Below are positions 1 through 7,566 of a stretch of 64,000 bases of DNA, piece by piece. This stretch comes from Enterococcus aquimarinus. Its GTDB lineage: Bacteria > Bacillota > Bacilli > Lactobacillales > Enterococcaceae. Both the position numbers and the translations under genes were made by a program. The stretch spans positions 1 to 64,000 of the forward strand of contig NZ_JXKD01000008.1 of NCBI RefSeq assembly GCF_001885765.1. Reading direction: 5' to 3'. The notes beneath the pieces are model-generated. The model was not told where the DNA came from, did no database searches, and saw nothing but the letters and a program-made list of their open reading frames with translations. The first letter of the stretch is position 1. Each line of letters starts with the position of its first letter.

Positions 1-2
1 TT

Positions 3-30
3 AAAAGAGACTTTTGGGTCAGCCTCTTTT
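3..30 (-). terminator. Intrinsic terminator after the first oxidoreductase gene
   Basis: A 10-bp stem (AAAAGAGGCT with AGTCTCTTTT, one G-U pair) lies just past the stop codon at 40-42 and ends in a T-rich tract when read on the minus strand. Confidence 0.7.
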
Positions 31-39
31 TGCTATTAT

Positions 40-1074
40 TTATCTCCCTGCTACGGCAAACATTTCATCGATTAATGCAAGGACCTGACGGACTTCGGCA
101 TTTTTGACGATTGGTTCTTTGCCTTCACGAATCACTTCATAAAGGTTTTCGTAGAATGGCACAAAATCAGCGTGTCCTTCTGGTAATGGAATACTTTCCA
201 TCGCTTCTTCTGAAGGAGGTGCCATGGTTTTTGTCAGACCAACACCGGCTTGGATTGCTTTTGGTGCGCTGACGTTCTCAGCATTTGTGGCACGAATCAT
301 TTCACCTTGACAATCCCAATCGTCAATTTTAGCGGTTCCTTCCATTCCTTTGACATACCAACGAGGAAGTTTTGTGTAATTGCTTGTTCCAACTTCGACA
401 ATGGCACGCACACCATTTTCAAACGTAATATACGTGAAGAAACCATCATCAACTGGATCACCTAAAACGTAACTAAAGTCTACATTGAATGATTGAATCG
501 GACTGTCAACTAACCATAGTAATTGATCGAGTAAGTGAACGCCCCAATCAAGCAGCATTCCGCCGCCATGTTCTTTTAGATGGCGCCAGTCGCCTGGAAT
601 GCCGTTCGCGCCTTGAACGCGTGATTCAATTTGGAAAATATCGCCAATTGGTTTTGCTTGATACATCTCACGAACCATGAGGAAATCAGGATCCCAACGA
701 CGGTTTTGGTGCACCATGAAGGTCTTTCCTGTCTCTTTTGCAACTGCGAGGATTTCATCTAATTCTTGGACTTTCATCGTGACTGGTTTTTCACAAACGA
801 CGTGCTTGCCTGCTCGTAAAGCGGCAATCGCTAAGTCTTTATGGGAATCATTTGGTGTCGCGATTAACACCACTTCAACTTTTTCATCCGCTAAAACAGC
901 TTCAAAGCTTTCGTATGTTTCTAAACCCGCTTCTTTGGCCGCTTCGATACGCTCTGGAAGAACGTCATAAGCACCTGTTACGGTTAATTTATCATTTTGT
1001 GCAGGGATGATTGTATTGCCATGGTATGAACCCATGCCACCGTACCCCACAATTACTACGTTAATTTTTGTCAT
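40..1074 (-). CDS. Gfo/Idh/MocA family NAD(P)-dependent oxidoreductase
   Basis: This 344-residue protein is a cytoplasmic dehydrogenase of the Gfo/Idh/MocA family, which oxidises or reduces sugars and polyols such as inositols. The N-terminal Rossmann motif GYGGMG and the family motif CEKPVTM (Lys near residue 95) are visible, followed by the alpha/beta substrate domain containing a WDPDF segment and HGGGMLLDWGVHLLDQ. The ATG at 1072-1074 is chosen because AGAAGGAG stands just upstream; an in-frame ATG seven codons earlier lacks a ribosome site. It is separated from the four-gene cluster upstream (1523-5043) by a terminator-like hairpin and three 123-bp repeats, so it is either read through or separately transcribed. 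The exact substrate cannot be read from the sequence. Confidence 0.9.
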   Translation of the reverse strand: MTKINVVIVGYGGMGSYHGNTIIPAQNDKLTVTGAYDVLPERIEAAKEAGLETYESFEAVLADEKVEVVLIATPNDSHKDLAIAALRAGKHVVCEKPVTMKVQELDEILAVAKETGKTFMVHQNRRWDPDFLMVREMYQAKPIGDIFQIESRVQGANGIPGDWRHLKEHGGGMLLDWGVHLLDQLLWLVDSPIQSFNVDFSYVLGDPVDDGFFTYITFENGVRAIVEVGTSNYTKLPRWYVKGMEGTAKIDDWDCQGEMIRATNAENVSAPKAIQAGVGLTKTMAPPSEEAMESIPLPEGHADFVPFYENLYEVIREGKEPIVKNAEVRQVLALIDEMFAVAGR

Positions 1075-1101
1075 GTGAAAAACTCCTTCTGTCATTTACC
1101 C

Positions 1102-1138
1102 AAAAAATAGACTTTGACAATCGTCACAGTCTTTTTTT
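1102..1138 (-). terminator. Intrinsic terminator with TGAC-core hairpin
   Basis: The arms AGACT..TGAC and GTCA..AGTCT close a 4-nt loop and are followed on the minus strand by a run of T. The hairpin lies after the repeat array, and no clear promoter stands between it and the gene starting at 1074, so it may only partly terminate transcription of the 5043-to-1523 cluster. Confidence 0.65.
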
Positions 1139-1162
1139 GGAGGGGATTTGTCTTTTGATTAA

Positions 1163-1526
1163 GGTTAGGCGTGGCCTGTTCTTGCGGCAACTTCAGTAAA
1201 ATGAGTCAATCGAAAAACCACGATTGCTTCATTTTCCTTCCAGTTGCTTAGAGCAAATCGGCCTTGCTAACACCTTTTATTGACGGGTTAGGCGTGGCCT
1301 GCTCTTGCGGCAACTTCAGTAAAATGAGTCAATCGAAAAACCACGATTGCTTCATTTTCCTTCCAGTTGCTTAGAGCAAATCGGCCTTGCTAACACCTTT
1401 TATTGACGGGTTAGGCGTGGCCTGCTCTTGCGGCAACTTCAGTAAAATGAGTCAATCGAAAAACCACGATTGCTTCATTTTCCTTCCAGTTGCTTAGAGC
1501 AAATCGGCCTTGCTAACACCTTTTAT
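1163..1526. repeat. Three tandem copies of a 123-bp hairpin-forming repeat
   Basis: Nearly identical units begin at 1163, 1286 and 1409, each starting GGTTAGGCGTGGCC and ending CTAACACCTTTTAT; the first differs at one base (TGTTC for TGCTC). Each unit is itself a long imperfect palindrome: the outer CTAACC/GGT.TAG, then TGCTCT/AGAGCA, GCAACT/AGTTGC and a central 15-bp arm pair with 13 matches (AAAATGA..CAATCG). The last copy ends inside the stop codon of the gene at 1523. A diverged relative lies at 50641-50813. The size and folding resemble RUP/BOX-type or MITE-like repeats, but the family was not identified. Confidence 0.9.
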
Positions 1527-2491
1527 GCCCACCACATGTCGCTTGGTTGGTCTTTAATCATGATGCTTTGTAAGTTTGTAACGGCGCGGGTTAATCCTTC
1601 GTCAACGGACATGATTGGATCTTCATGTTCGATACTTAAGACGTAATCGTAACCGTATAGGCGTAGAGCTGAGATGATATCTGACCATTCTTTTACGTCA
1701 TGGCCACAACCGACAGAGCGGAAAGTCCAAGCGCGTGTTTGAACGTTGCCGTATGGTTGCATGTCTGTTAAGCCGTACATATTGATATTATCTTGATCGA
1801 GATACGTGTCTTTGGCATGGAAATGGTGAATGGCATTTTCTTTGCCAAGGATTTTAATGGCCGCAACAGGATCAATTCCTTGCCACCACAAGTGACTTGG
1901 GTCTAAGTTACAACCGATTGCTTTTCCTGCGCCTTCGCGTAGTTTTAGCATCGTATAAGGTGTATGTGCTAAGAAACCACCATGAAGCTCGATTCCGATT
2001 TTGACACCGGCTGCTTCAGCGTCTGTGTTGATTCCTTTCCAATAAGGGATGAGTTTTTGGTCCCATTGATAATTGTAGTTGTCTTCATACTCCGTTGGCC
2101 ACGGTAACACTGGCCAGTTGACTTGTGTATCTGTTGCATTGCCGCCTGCGATTCCGGAAAATCCGTTGACAACCGGAACGTTCATTAAGCTTGCCAATTT
2201 GATGGTTTTGCGTAAGAGTTCATCCGCTTCTTGAGCGACGCTTGCGATTGGTGAAATTGGATTGTTGTGACAACTTAAGGCAGAAATCTCAAGTCCTTTG
2301 TCAGCTAATTTCGCTAAATATTCTTTGCGTGCTGCGCTACTTGCTAAGAGTGATTCAATGTCTAAGTGCGCATTGCCAGGATAACCTCCTGTGCCGATTT
2401 CGACTGTCTGCAAGCCTTTTTTGGCAACAGCATCAATCATTTCTTCAAAACTTAATTGGTTAAATAATGGCGTAAATACACCTAATTTCAT
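1523..2491 (-). CDS. Sugar phosphate isomerase/epimerase, TIM-barrel (AP endonuclease 2 family)
   Basis: The 322-residue protein belongs to the xylose-isomerase-like TIM-barrel family (PF01261), which isomerises or epimerises keto-sugars and inosose derivatives. Visible family features are the opening MKLGVFTPLF, the metal-ligand stretches VKIGIELHGG (Glu), NLDPSHLWWQG (Asp, His) and HHFHAKDT (His), and a late SIEHEDP (Glu). It is 3 bp downstream of the ThuA gene and is probably cotranscribed with it. Its stop codon TAA is supplied by the terminal bases of the third 123-bp repeat, so the native C-terminus may have been altered by the repeat. The substrate is not determined. Confidence 0.9.
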   Translation of the reverse strand: MKLGVFTPLFNQLSFEEMIDAVAKKGLQTVEIGTGGYPGNAHLDIESLLASSAARKEYLAKLADKGLEISALSCHNNPISPIASVAQEADELLRKTIKLASLMNVPVVNGFSGIAGGNATDTQVNWPVLPWPTEYEDNYNYQWDQKLIPYWKGINTDAEAAGVKIGIELHGGFLAHTPYTMLKLREGAGKAIGCNLDPSHLWWQGIDPVAAIKILGKENAIHHFHAKDTYLDQDNINMYGLTDMQPYGNVQTRAWTFRSVGCGHDVKEWSDIISALRLYGYDYVLSIEHEDPIMSVDEGLTRAVTNLQSIMIKDQPSDMWWA

Positions 2492-2494
2492 CGA

Positions 2495-3205
2495 TTATAC
2501 ATCCTCTCTTGCTTGATAGTGTCCGTATGTCGGATACGTATTTTCAGTTGGTGCACACCAACGAATCGCATTTTTAATGACTTTTTGAACTTGTTCGTTG
2601 TAATAACTTGGGTACGTCTCATGTCCTGGTTGGAAGTAAAAGACTTTTCCGTTGCCCCGACGATACGTACAACCACTACGGAAGACTTCTCCCCCTGGGA
2701 ACCATGTCACGAAAACAAGTTCGTCTGGTGCGGGGATATCAAAGTGTTCGCCATACATTTCTTCTTGTTCGAGTTCGATCATTTCACCGACCCCTTCCAC
2801 AATTGGATGGCTTGGATTGACGTTCCAAATGCGACAATGTTTGCCGTCTTCACGCCATTTTAAGTCACAACTTGTCCCCATTAATTTTTTGAAAATTTTA
2901 GAAAAATGACCTGAGTGAAGCACGATTAACCCCATGCCTTCTAGAACGCGTTGGTGAACGCGGTTGACAATTTCGTCTTGAACTTCATCGTGAGCAACAT
3001 GTCCCCACCAAAGTAAGACGTCGGTTTCGGCTAAGACTTCTTCGGTTAACCCGTGTTCTTCTTCATCTAAAGTTGCGGTACGAACGGTAAATTCTTCCCC
3101 GATAAAGTTCGCTAATTGACCATGAATGCCTTCTGGATACATTTTTTGAACTTCTTCGTCTGTTTTTTCGTGACGGTATTCGTTCCATACAGTAACTTGA
3201 ATCAT
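2495..3205 (-). CDS. ThuA-like domain protein
   Basis: This 236-residue protein matches the ThuA family (PF06283), which has a class I glutamine-amidotransferase-like fold and was named from a trehalose-utilisation locus. The stretches [24 protein letters not shown] and [14 protein letters not shown] are characteristic. It stands 1 bp from the upstream isomerase gene and 3 bp from the downstream one, an operon of oxidoreductase, isomerase, ThuA and isomerase. I recall a similar arrangement in Listeria but could not check it. The biochemical role of ThuA proteins is not well settled; participation in oxidation/isomerisation of a disaccharide or cyclitol is inference from context. Confidence 0.88.
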   Translation of the reverse strand: MIQVTVWNEYRHEKTDEEVQKMYPEGIHGQLANFIGEEFTVRTATLDEEEHGLTEEVLAETDVLLWWGHVAHDEVQDEIVNRVHQRVLEGMGLIVLHSGHFSKIFKKLMGTSCDLKWREDGKHCRIWNVNPSHPIVEGVGEMIELEQEEMYGEHFDIPAPDELVFVTWFPGGEVFRSGCTYRRGNGKVFYFQPGHETYPSYYNEQVQKVIKNAIRWCAPTENTYPTYGHYQAREDV

Positions 3206-3206
3206 C

Positions 3207-3953
3207 TCAACGACACTCCTCTATGATTTTATGTAGTGCTTGATAATTTGCACGCATCGCTTCCATTGGTGTCAGTGCTTGGAACGCTTCTTGTTCCACG
3301 ATTAGCCAAGGAAGTTCGAAGGTTTTGGCTTTTTGTACGTACTCGACAATTGGCAAGATACCCTTGCCTATTTCGGTACTTTCTTTTGGTTCAGCTTGCA
3401 TTTCTTTGATATGGAGCAGTCCGACTGCGGCTTTTTGCGCCTCCAACCAAGCATCCACGTTTTGTTCGGCGTATTGTAGCCAGTAAACGTCGACTTCCAG
3501 TTTTAATCCCGGTAAAGCTGTTGCTAAGTAAGCTACCGCATCAAAGTCCGAAATACTCGTAAACTCATGGTCATGGTTATGGTAATACACTGTGAATCCT
3601 TCTGCTTGTAACGTTGGAAGGAGTGTCTTTAATGTCGCGGCAAAGTCTTCCCATCCTTTTTTATCAGGAAACGTCGCATAGGGAATGACAATGCGCGTAT
3701 TGCCGATTGCTTTTTCAAAGGCAACCGTTGCGTCAAAATCGTCCACTAATTTTTCGTATGGCACATGTGAAGCAGCCACCGCTAAGTCTAATTCATTTAA
3801 TAAATCACGCACTTCTGTTGCGCTAAGGCCATGATAGCCGGCGAATTCGACGCCGGCATATCCTGCCTTTTTGACTTCTCGCAACGTATTTCGAAAATCT
3901 TTTTCACAGTCTTCTTTGATACTCCAAAGTTGTAAGGCAATCTTAGGCTCCAT
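3207..3953 (-). CDS. Sugar phosphate isomerase/epimerase, TIM-barrel
   Basis: A second xylose-isomerase-like TIM-barrel protein of 248 residues, distinct from its neighbour at 1523. It has [12 protein letters not shown] at the start, [22 protein letters not shown] with the usual Asn-His metal-site context, [10 protein letters not shown] (Glu, Asp), LLHIKEM and LIVEQE (late Glu). The ATG at 3951-3953 is preferred over an ATG 11 codons upstream because AAAGGAG lies 8 nt before it. The ribosome site overlaps the end of the preceding oxidoreductase gene (stop at 3967-3969), which indicates tight coupling. Two isomerases with one dehydrogenase are consistent with an oxidise-epimerise route, but the substrate is unknown. 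Confidence 0.88.
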   Translation of the reverse strand: MEPKIALQLWSIKEDCEKDFRNTLREVKKAGYAGVEFAGYHGLSATEVRDLLNELDLAVAASHVPYEKLVDDFDATVAFEKAIGNTRIVIPYATFPDKKGWEDFAATLKTLLPTLQAEGFTVYYHNHDHEFTSISDFDAVAYLATALPGLKLEVDVYWLQYAEQNVDAWLEAQKAAVGLLHIKEMQAEPKESTEIGKGILPIVEYVQKAKTFELPWLIVEQEAFQALTPMEAMRANYQALHKIIEECR

Positions 3954-3966
3954 GTTTTTCGCTCCT

Positions 3967-5043
3967 TTAAAAGAATACTGGTGCATTGGTTTTAGAAGAT
4001 TCGTAAATCGCTTCTAAAATTTCAGTTACAACTAACGCTTGTTCTGGTTTTACGACTGGTTCGGTGTCATTGATGATGGCATCGACCCATGATTGCGCTT
4101 CTAAGACTTCTTTACTGATTCCACTACCGTCGTAGAAAGCGACGCCGCCTGTTTCTAATTCAATTTTCTTCTCATATAATAAGCCACGGTCTTCGCCATT
4201 GATGGTTAATCCGTCATTCATATCTGCGCCGCCTTTTGTTCCAAATAGCGTCGTTTTCGATTCTTTCACATCTAAGCTGTTTAATGCCCAACTTGCTTCT
4301 AAATAAATGGTTGCGCCATTTTCCATCACCACAAAACCAAAGGCAGAATCTTCCACCGTGAATTCAGCTGGATCCCAAGGTCCCCAAGCATTTGCTGCAT
4401 TTTCCGTTTTCGCTAATTCATGATACGTTTTGCCAACTACGTATTTTGGTTTGTAGTTGTCCATCATCCATAAAGTTAAGTCTAATGCGTGTGTACCGAT
4501 ATCAATTAACGGGCCGCCACCTTGCGCTTCTTCATCTAAGAATACACCCCAAGTTGGGACTGCACGACGACGAATTGCATGTGCTTTAGCTGAATAGATT
4601 TCGCCTAATTCGCCGGCAGCACAAACTTCTTGTAAGTAACGAGATTCTGTTGCAAAACGGTTTTGGTAACCGATTGTTAATTTTTTGCCTGTGCGTTTTG
4701 CGACTTCAATCATTTCACGCGCTTCTGCAGTGGTTTTTGCCATTGGTTTTTCACACATTACGTGGTTCCCTGCTTCTAAAGCGGCAATTGAAATTTCTGC
4801 ATGTGAGACATTCGGTGTACAAACATGAACGACATCTAAGTCCATCGCTGCTAACATTTCTTTATAATCGCTAAATACTTGGCTATCTGCTGTACCGTAT
4901 TGTTCTTGTGCTTCTTCAGCTCGCTCTACCACGATGTCACAAAAAGCCACCATTTCAACTTCTTTTACTTGTGCCAATGACGGCAAATGTTTACCACGGG
5001 CGATTCCGCCACATCCGATGATTCCAACTTTTAATACTGTCAT
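3967..5043 (-). CDS. Gfo/Idh/MocA family oxidoreductase, first gene of the cluster
   Basis: The 358-residue dehydrogenase has the dinucleotide-binding motif GIIGCGGIARGKH at its N-terminus and the family lysine in CEKPMAKT near residue 98; the substrate domain carries GGGPLIDIGTHALDLTLW with the conserved Asp and His. The ATG at 5043 follows AGGAGG by about 9 nt. It leads a four-gene unit (oxidoreductase, isomerase, ThuA, isomerase) running to 1523 and is preceded by a TATAAT-like box overlapped by an inverted repeat at 5086-5103. It shares only family-level similarity with the oxidoreductase at 40-1074, so the two probably act on different intermediates. Confidence 0.9.
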   Translation of the reverse strand: MTVLKVGIIGCGGIARGKHLPSLAQVKEVEMVAFCDIVVERAEEAQEQYGTADSQVFSDYKEMLAAMDLDVVHVCTPNVSHAEISIAALEAGNHVMCEKPMAKTTAEAREMIEVAKRTGKKLTIGYQNRFATESRYLQEVCAAGELGEIYSAKAHAIRRRAVPTWGVFLDEEAQGGGPLIDIGTHALDLTLWMMDNYKPKYVVGKTYHELAKTENAANAWGPWDPAEFTVEDSAFGFVVMENGATIYLEASWALNSLDVKESKTTLFGTKGGADMNDGLTINGEDRGLLYEKKIELETGGVAFYDGSGISKEVLEAQSWVDAIINDTEPVVKPEQALVVTEILEAIYESSKTNAPVFF

Positions 5044-5083
5044 GTGTTATTTCCTCCTGAAAGCCTTTTTATTTGATACTCTT

Positions 5084-5103
5084 ATTATAAGCAAAGGCTT
5101 ACA
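5084..5103 (-). promoter_or_regulatory. Candidate -10 box overlapped by an operator-like inverted repeat
   Basis: On the minus strand TGTAAGC and GCTTATA (6 of 7 complementary) flank a 4-bp spacer, and the right half contains TATAAT at 5084-5089. The size and the GCTTA half-sites resemble LacI-family operators. No good -35 was found at the usual distance. Confidence 0.4.
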
Positions 5104-5191
5104 ATCTTTCTTCCCACCTTTCATCCATAAAATTCCTGGATATTGCCTTTTGGAGTCTTTTTCATTTTTATAGTCAATAAAATAACGAATA

Positions 5192-5231
5192 AAACCCAAC
5201 GAAAATGAATGACACCATTTTCGTTGGGTTT
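5192..5231. terminator. Strong 16-bp stem hairpin between the sugar cluster and the DUF1349 gene
   Basis: AAACCCAACGAAAATG pairs perfectly with its complement across an 8-nt loop. It lies 126 bp beyond the end of the broken DUF1349 gene (5357) and upstream of the promoter of the gene at 5043, so it most likely ends minus-strand transcripts. The T tract is interrupted. Confidence 0.6.
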
Positions 5232-5356
5232 CGCCGATTTTCAGGATCCGACACTACTTTTATTTGACATAAATACCTATGGACGGTCGAATCCGTTTCC
5301 TTTCAGAAATACTCTGTTTTAACATAATGCTAAGAATCTATTGCTCAAATGAACCT

Positions 5357-5973
5357 TTATTCCGATACATTTCCATCTGGCGCTTGCCCGTCATGCGCTA
5401 ACCATTGACACTCTGTTATTTCCATCTCTGTAAATACTGCTTTAAAGGATGAATCTTCTGGACTACAAGCATAAATACCAAATTGAATTAAACGATTCCC
5501 TTTCCACATGTGGAATATGCGCATCTGACTATAATGAATGCATCAATAGATGATTCTATACAATAATCATCCGCTCTTCGACTAAATCGATACCACATTG
5601 AATTAATCGATGCATCAATAACTGTAGTAGCCCAATCAGAATAACCATTATTTGTCACAACACTTCCTAAATGTTGAAAATCTTCATTTTCATATTCAAC
5701 TGAACCTTTAAACCAATTTTCACTATCTAAATACATCACGACTCCACATTGGTCAAAACGATGATTGCTTTCAAATTCCGTTTTTACGATAAAAGAAAAA
5801 TATTTTTCTTCCGTATTCATTTGCAAAACAGGCGCATTGTCATTCTGAAAGTTATAATAGGTTCTTTGCCATAAATCAGTGTGAGGTTCTGTCATCATTT
5901 CGATTTTATTCTCAGTAATAATATAGTTTTTAGGTTCTCTTAGCCATTTTAAATCGCTCACATCAAACTTCAT
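5357..5973 (-). pseudogene. DUF1349 family protein, frameshifted near the C-terminus
   Basis: The ATG at 5973 follows AAGGAG and starts a DUF1349 (concanavalin-like) protein. The reading frame runs through RFDQCGVVMYLDSENWFKGSVE, then leaves the family sequence after SSID and stops at 5488. The rest of the domain is present in another frame down to a stop at 5357-5359: QMRIFHMWKGN, then QFGIYACSPEDSSFKAVFTE, the normal family ending. One G missing from a GATGG context, near 5540-5541, restores DGIHYSQMRIF and gives a normal length of about 205 residues. The lesion is either a true inactivating deletion or a sequencing error. The upstream part alone lacks the last third of the domain. Confidence 0.85.
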
Positions 5974-6386
5974 TCTTCTTCTCCTTTTTTGAATTTAACA
6001 GTGTTCGTAACGGAACACCGTTAATAAAAAACGTCCTCATGTATTTCCATGAATTATTGAAGTTAACATACAATTAACAAAGCATGGATTGACGATGAGG
6101 TAACTAGAGAATAACATAAAACTATCCAAGGAACACACACTACTTATACGGAAATATCAACTGAGCTTGTCAATGAGACTCAATGGCATGGTGATAATCG
6201 GACTGTCTAATTGGTTTAATCCAACATCATTTCTCCAAATCTGCTAGTCCCAGATACCGTAGCCTAGCTCATTATTGATCACAGATTAGATAGATTGAAT
6301 AACGCCTCTCATCCGAAAGCTGGCTATCATCTACTTGAAATATACGAATCAAATAGAAAAAAATAAGCTATTCGAAATGGGTTCAT
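5974..6386. other. Intergenic region, no gene recognised
   Basis: Apart from the ribosome site of the DUF1349 gene and an inverted repeat GTGTTC-6-GAACAC at 6001-6018, which could be an operator or short hairpin, I see nothing coding or mobile. Short open stretches exist, but they have neither start signals nor recognisable similarity. Confidence 0.5.
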
Positions 6387-6911
6387 TTAAGAATAAAGTT
6401 TAAACTTATGAAGTAAAGAAGTTTCGCTAGTTAATACTGTTTTAACTAATAGGTAACCTAAAGCAGCTCCCATTGTATTTACGACAATATCGGCAACATC
6501 CGCACCACGCCAACCACCTAAAAAGTAGTTGGTTAAAAATTGGAAACATTCAATTCCGAGGCTAACGAAGAAACTTAAGAGAACTGCTCTAACGAAAGTA
6601 GCATTTTTTTTAAATAAGAAATAATAAACAGATAATGGAAGCAACATCAGCAGATTGGGTAAAGCAGAAAAATCAAGAACAGGATCAAAATTAATCAGAC
6701 TCAACCAAGGCGTTTGATTAGCATATATCCCCGTTTGGATTTGAAAAGGAAAAAAAGTCAAATATAGAACCGAAAAACAGTAAAAGACAAAAGAGTAAAT
6801 CGTGATTTTTTGATACATTGTAAATGATTTATTTCTCGTCATTCTCATGATATAGAGTCCCGTTAAAAGAAAAAACGGAATTAGAATAAAGCCGGACACA
6901 GTTAATTGCAT
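6387..6911 (-). CDS. VanZ family membrane protein
   Basis: A 174-residue integral membrane protein with four or five hydrophobic segments. The VanZ-family pattern is visible: LPNLLMLLPLSVYY in the second helix, SLGIECFQF (the conserved Gly-Ile-Glu-x-x-Gln), then GGWRGADVADIVVNTMGAALGY, corresponding to the usual R-x-x-D-x-x-D-hydrophobic-N-T-x-G. VanZ proteins were named for low-level teicoplanin resistance, but most homologues are of unknown function. The gene has AGAGGT 8 nt upstream of its ATG and stands alone with no neighbouring van genes, so a glycopeptide-resistance role is not implied. Confidence 0.88.
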   Translation of the reverse strand: MQLTVSGFILIPFFLLTGLYIMRMTRNKSFTMYQKITIYSFVFYCFSVLYLTFFPFQIQTGIYANQTPWLSLINFDPVLDFSALPNLLMLLPLSVYYFLFKKNATFVRAVLLSFFVSLGIECFQFLTNYFLGGWRGADVADIVVNTMGAALGYLLVKTVLTSETSLLHKFKLYS

Positions 6912-7140
6912 GTTTACTACCTCTTTTCATCGTTAAGATAAAAAGAGTATACGCTATTTTTTGATCTTATCAATCAGCCTGTAGAAGTAGGTCATACTAC
7001 ATCCTCCCATTCTTTTACATGCAAACTACAAAAAAACACTCTTGCTAAAACCAATTTTAAGCTCCATCATTTTATCTCAATTCATTTGTATGTTACGATT
7101 TAAGTAACAAAAGCTGAGTCATAGATAAGGTGGTGATAGA

Positions 7141-7329
7141 ATGAAGAACCTTTTAGTACTCTCAATTTTAGGGATGGGGTTAACTGGGGCAATCCTAATT
7201 TTCTCAGTTGCTTTATTATTCAACCCGCCAATCGGGAATGGATTGAAGATTGTTACTGCTGCTTCACTAACAGCTTTCGTTCTCTTCACTATTTATGCTC
7301 TAGTCCTTCGCCGACGATTAAATCATTAA
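7141..7329 (+). CDS. Small two-helix membrane protein
   Basis: A 62-residue protein with two predicted transmembrane helices (about residues 3-27 and 36-56), a conserved-looking FNPPIGNG turn between them, and a basic tail RRRLNH. The ribosome site AAGGTGGTG precedes the ATG at a good distance, and a strong terminator follows at 7401-7448, which together support a real gene. I do not recognise the family. It is the only plus-strand gene in the first 29 kb and stands as a monocistron. Confidence 0.65.
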   Translation: MKNLLVLSILGMGLTGAILIFSVALLFNPPIGNGLKIVTAASLTAFVLFTIYALVLRRRLNH

Positions 7330-7400
7330 GAAAAATCTACTGCACAAGGAAAATAGGCACTTTGGTACATAATAAAAATAGTGTTGTTTTACTATGTACA

Positions 7401-7448
7401 CTTAAAAAAGTTGCTCCTTCGTAATAAACAGGGAGCAACTTTTTTAAG
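7401..7448. terminator. Bidirectional intrinsic terminator
   Basis: A 17-bp perfect stem (CTTAAAAAAGTTGCTCC and its complement) has A and T tracts inside the arms, so it can terminate the small plus-strand gene and also the minus-strand glycosyltransferase transcript. Confidence 0.8.
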
Positions 7449-7566
7449 CTGTATCATTGTGATGGCGATGGAAAAATAGCCTCTTACAGCAGACAGTTTT
7501 CCGTCTTCATTCTATAGGGTTTACTTGAATAATCGCACTAGCTTACTTGTGAGGCTTCTTCTCCAG

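Noticed and set aside
1163-1526. Repeat array as a CRISPR locus
   Set aside because: The 123-bp units are directly contiguous with no unique spacers, only three copies are present and there are no cas genes.
5086-5103. The inverted repeat before the sugar cluster as a cre site
   Set aside because: It lacks the central CG of the cre consensus and has a 4-bp A-rich spacer; a LacI-family local operator fits better.
6387-6911. VanZ protein as evidence of glycopeptide resistance
   Set aside because: No vanA-type ligase, dehydrogenase or sensor genes are near; lone VanZ-family proteins are common and of unknown function.
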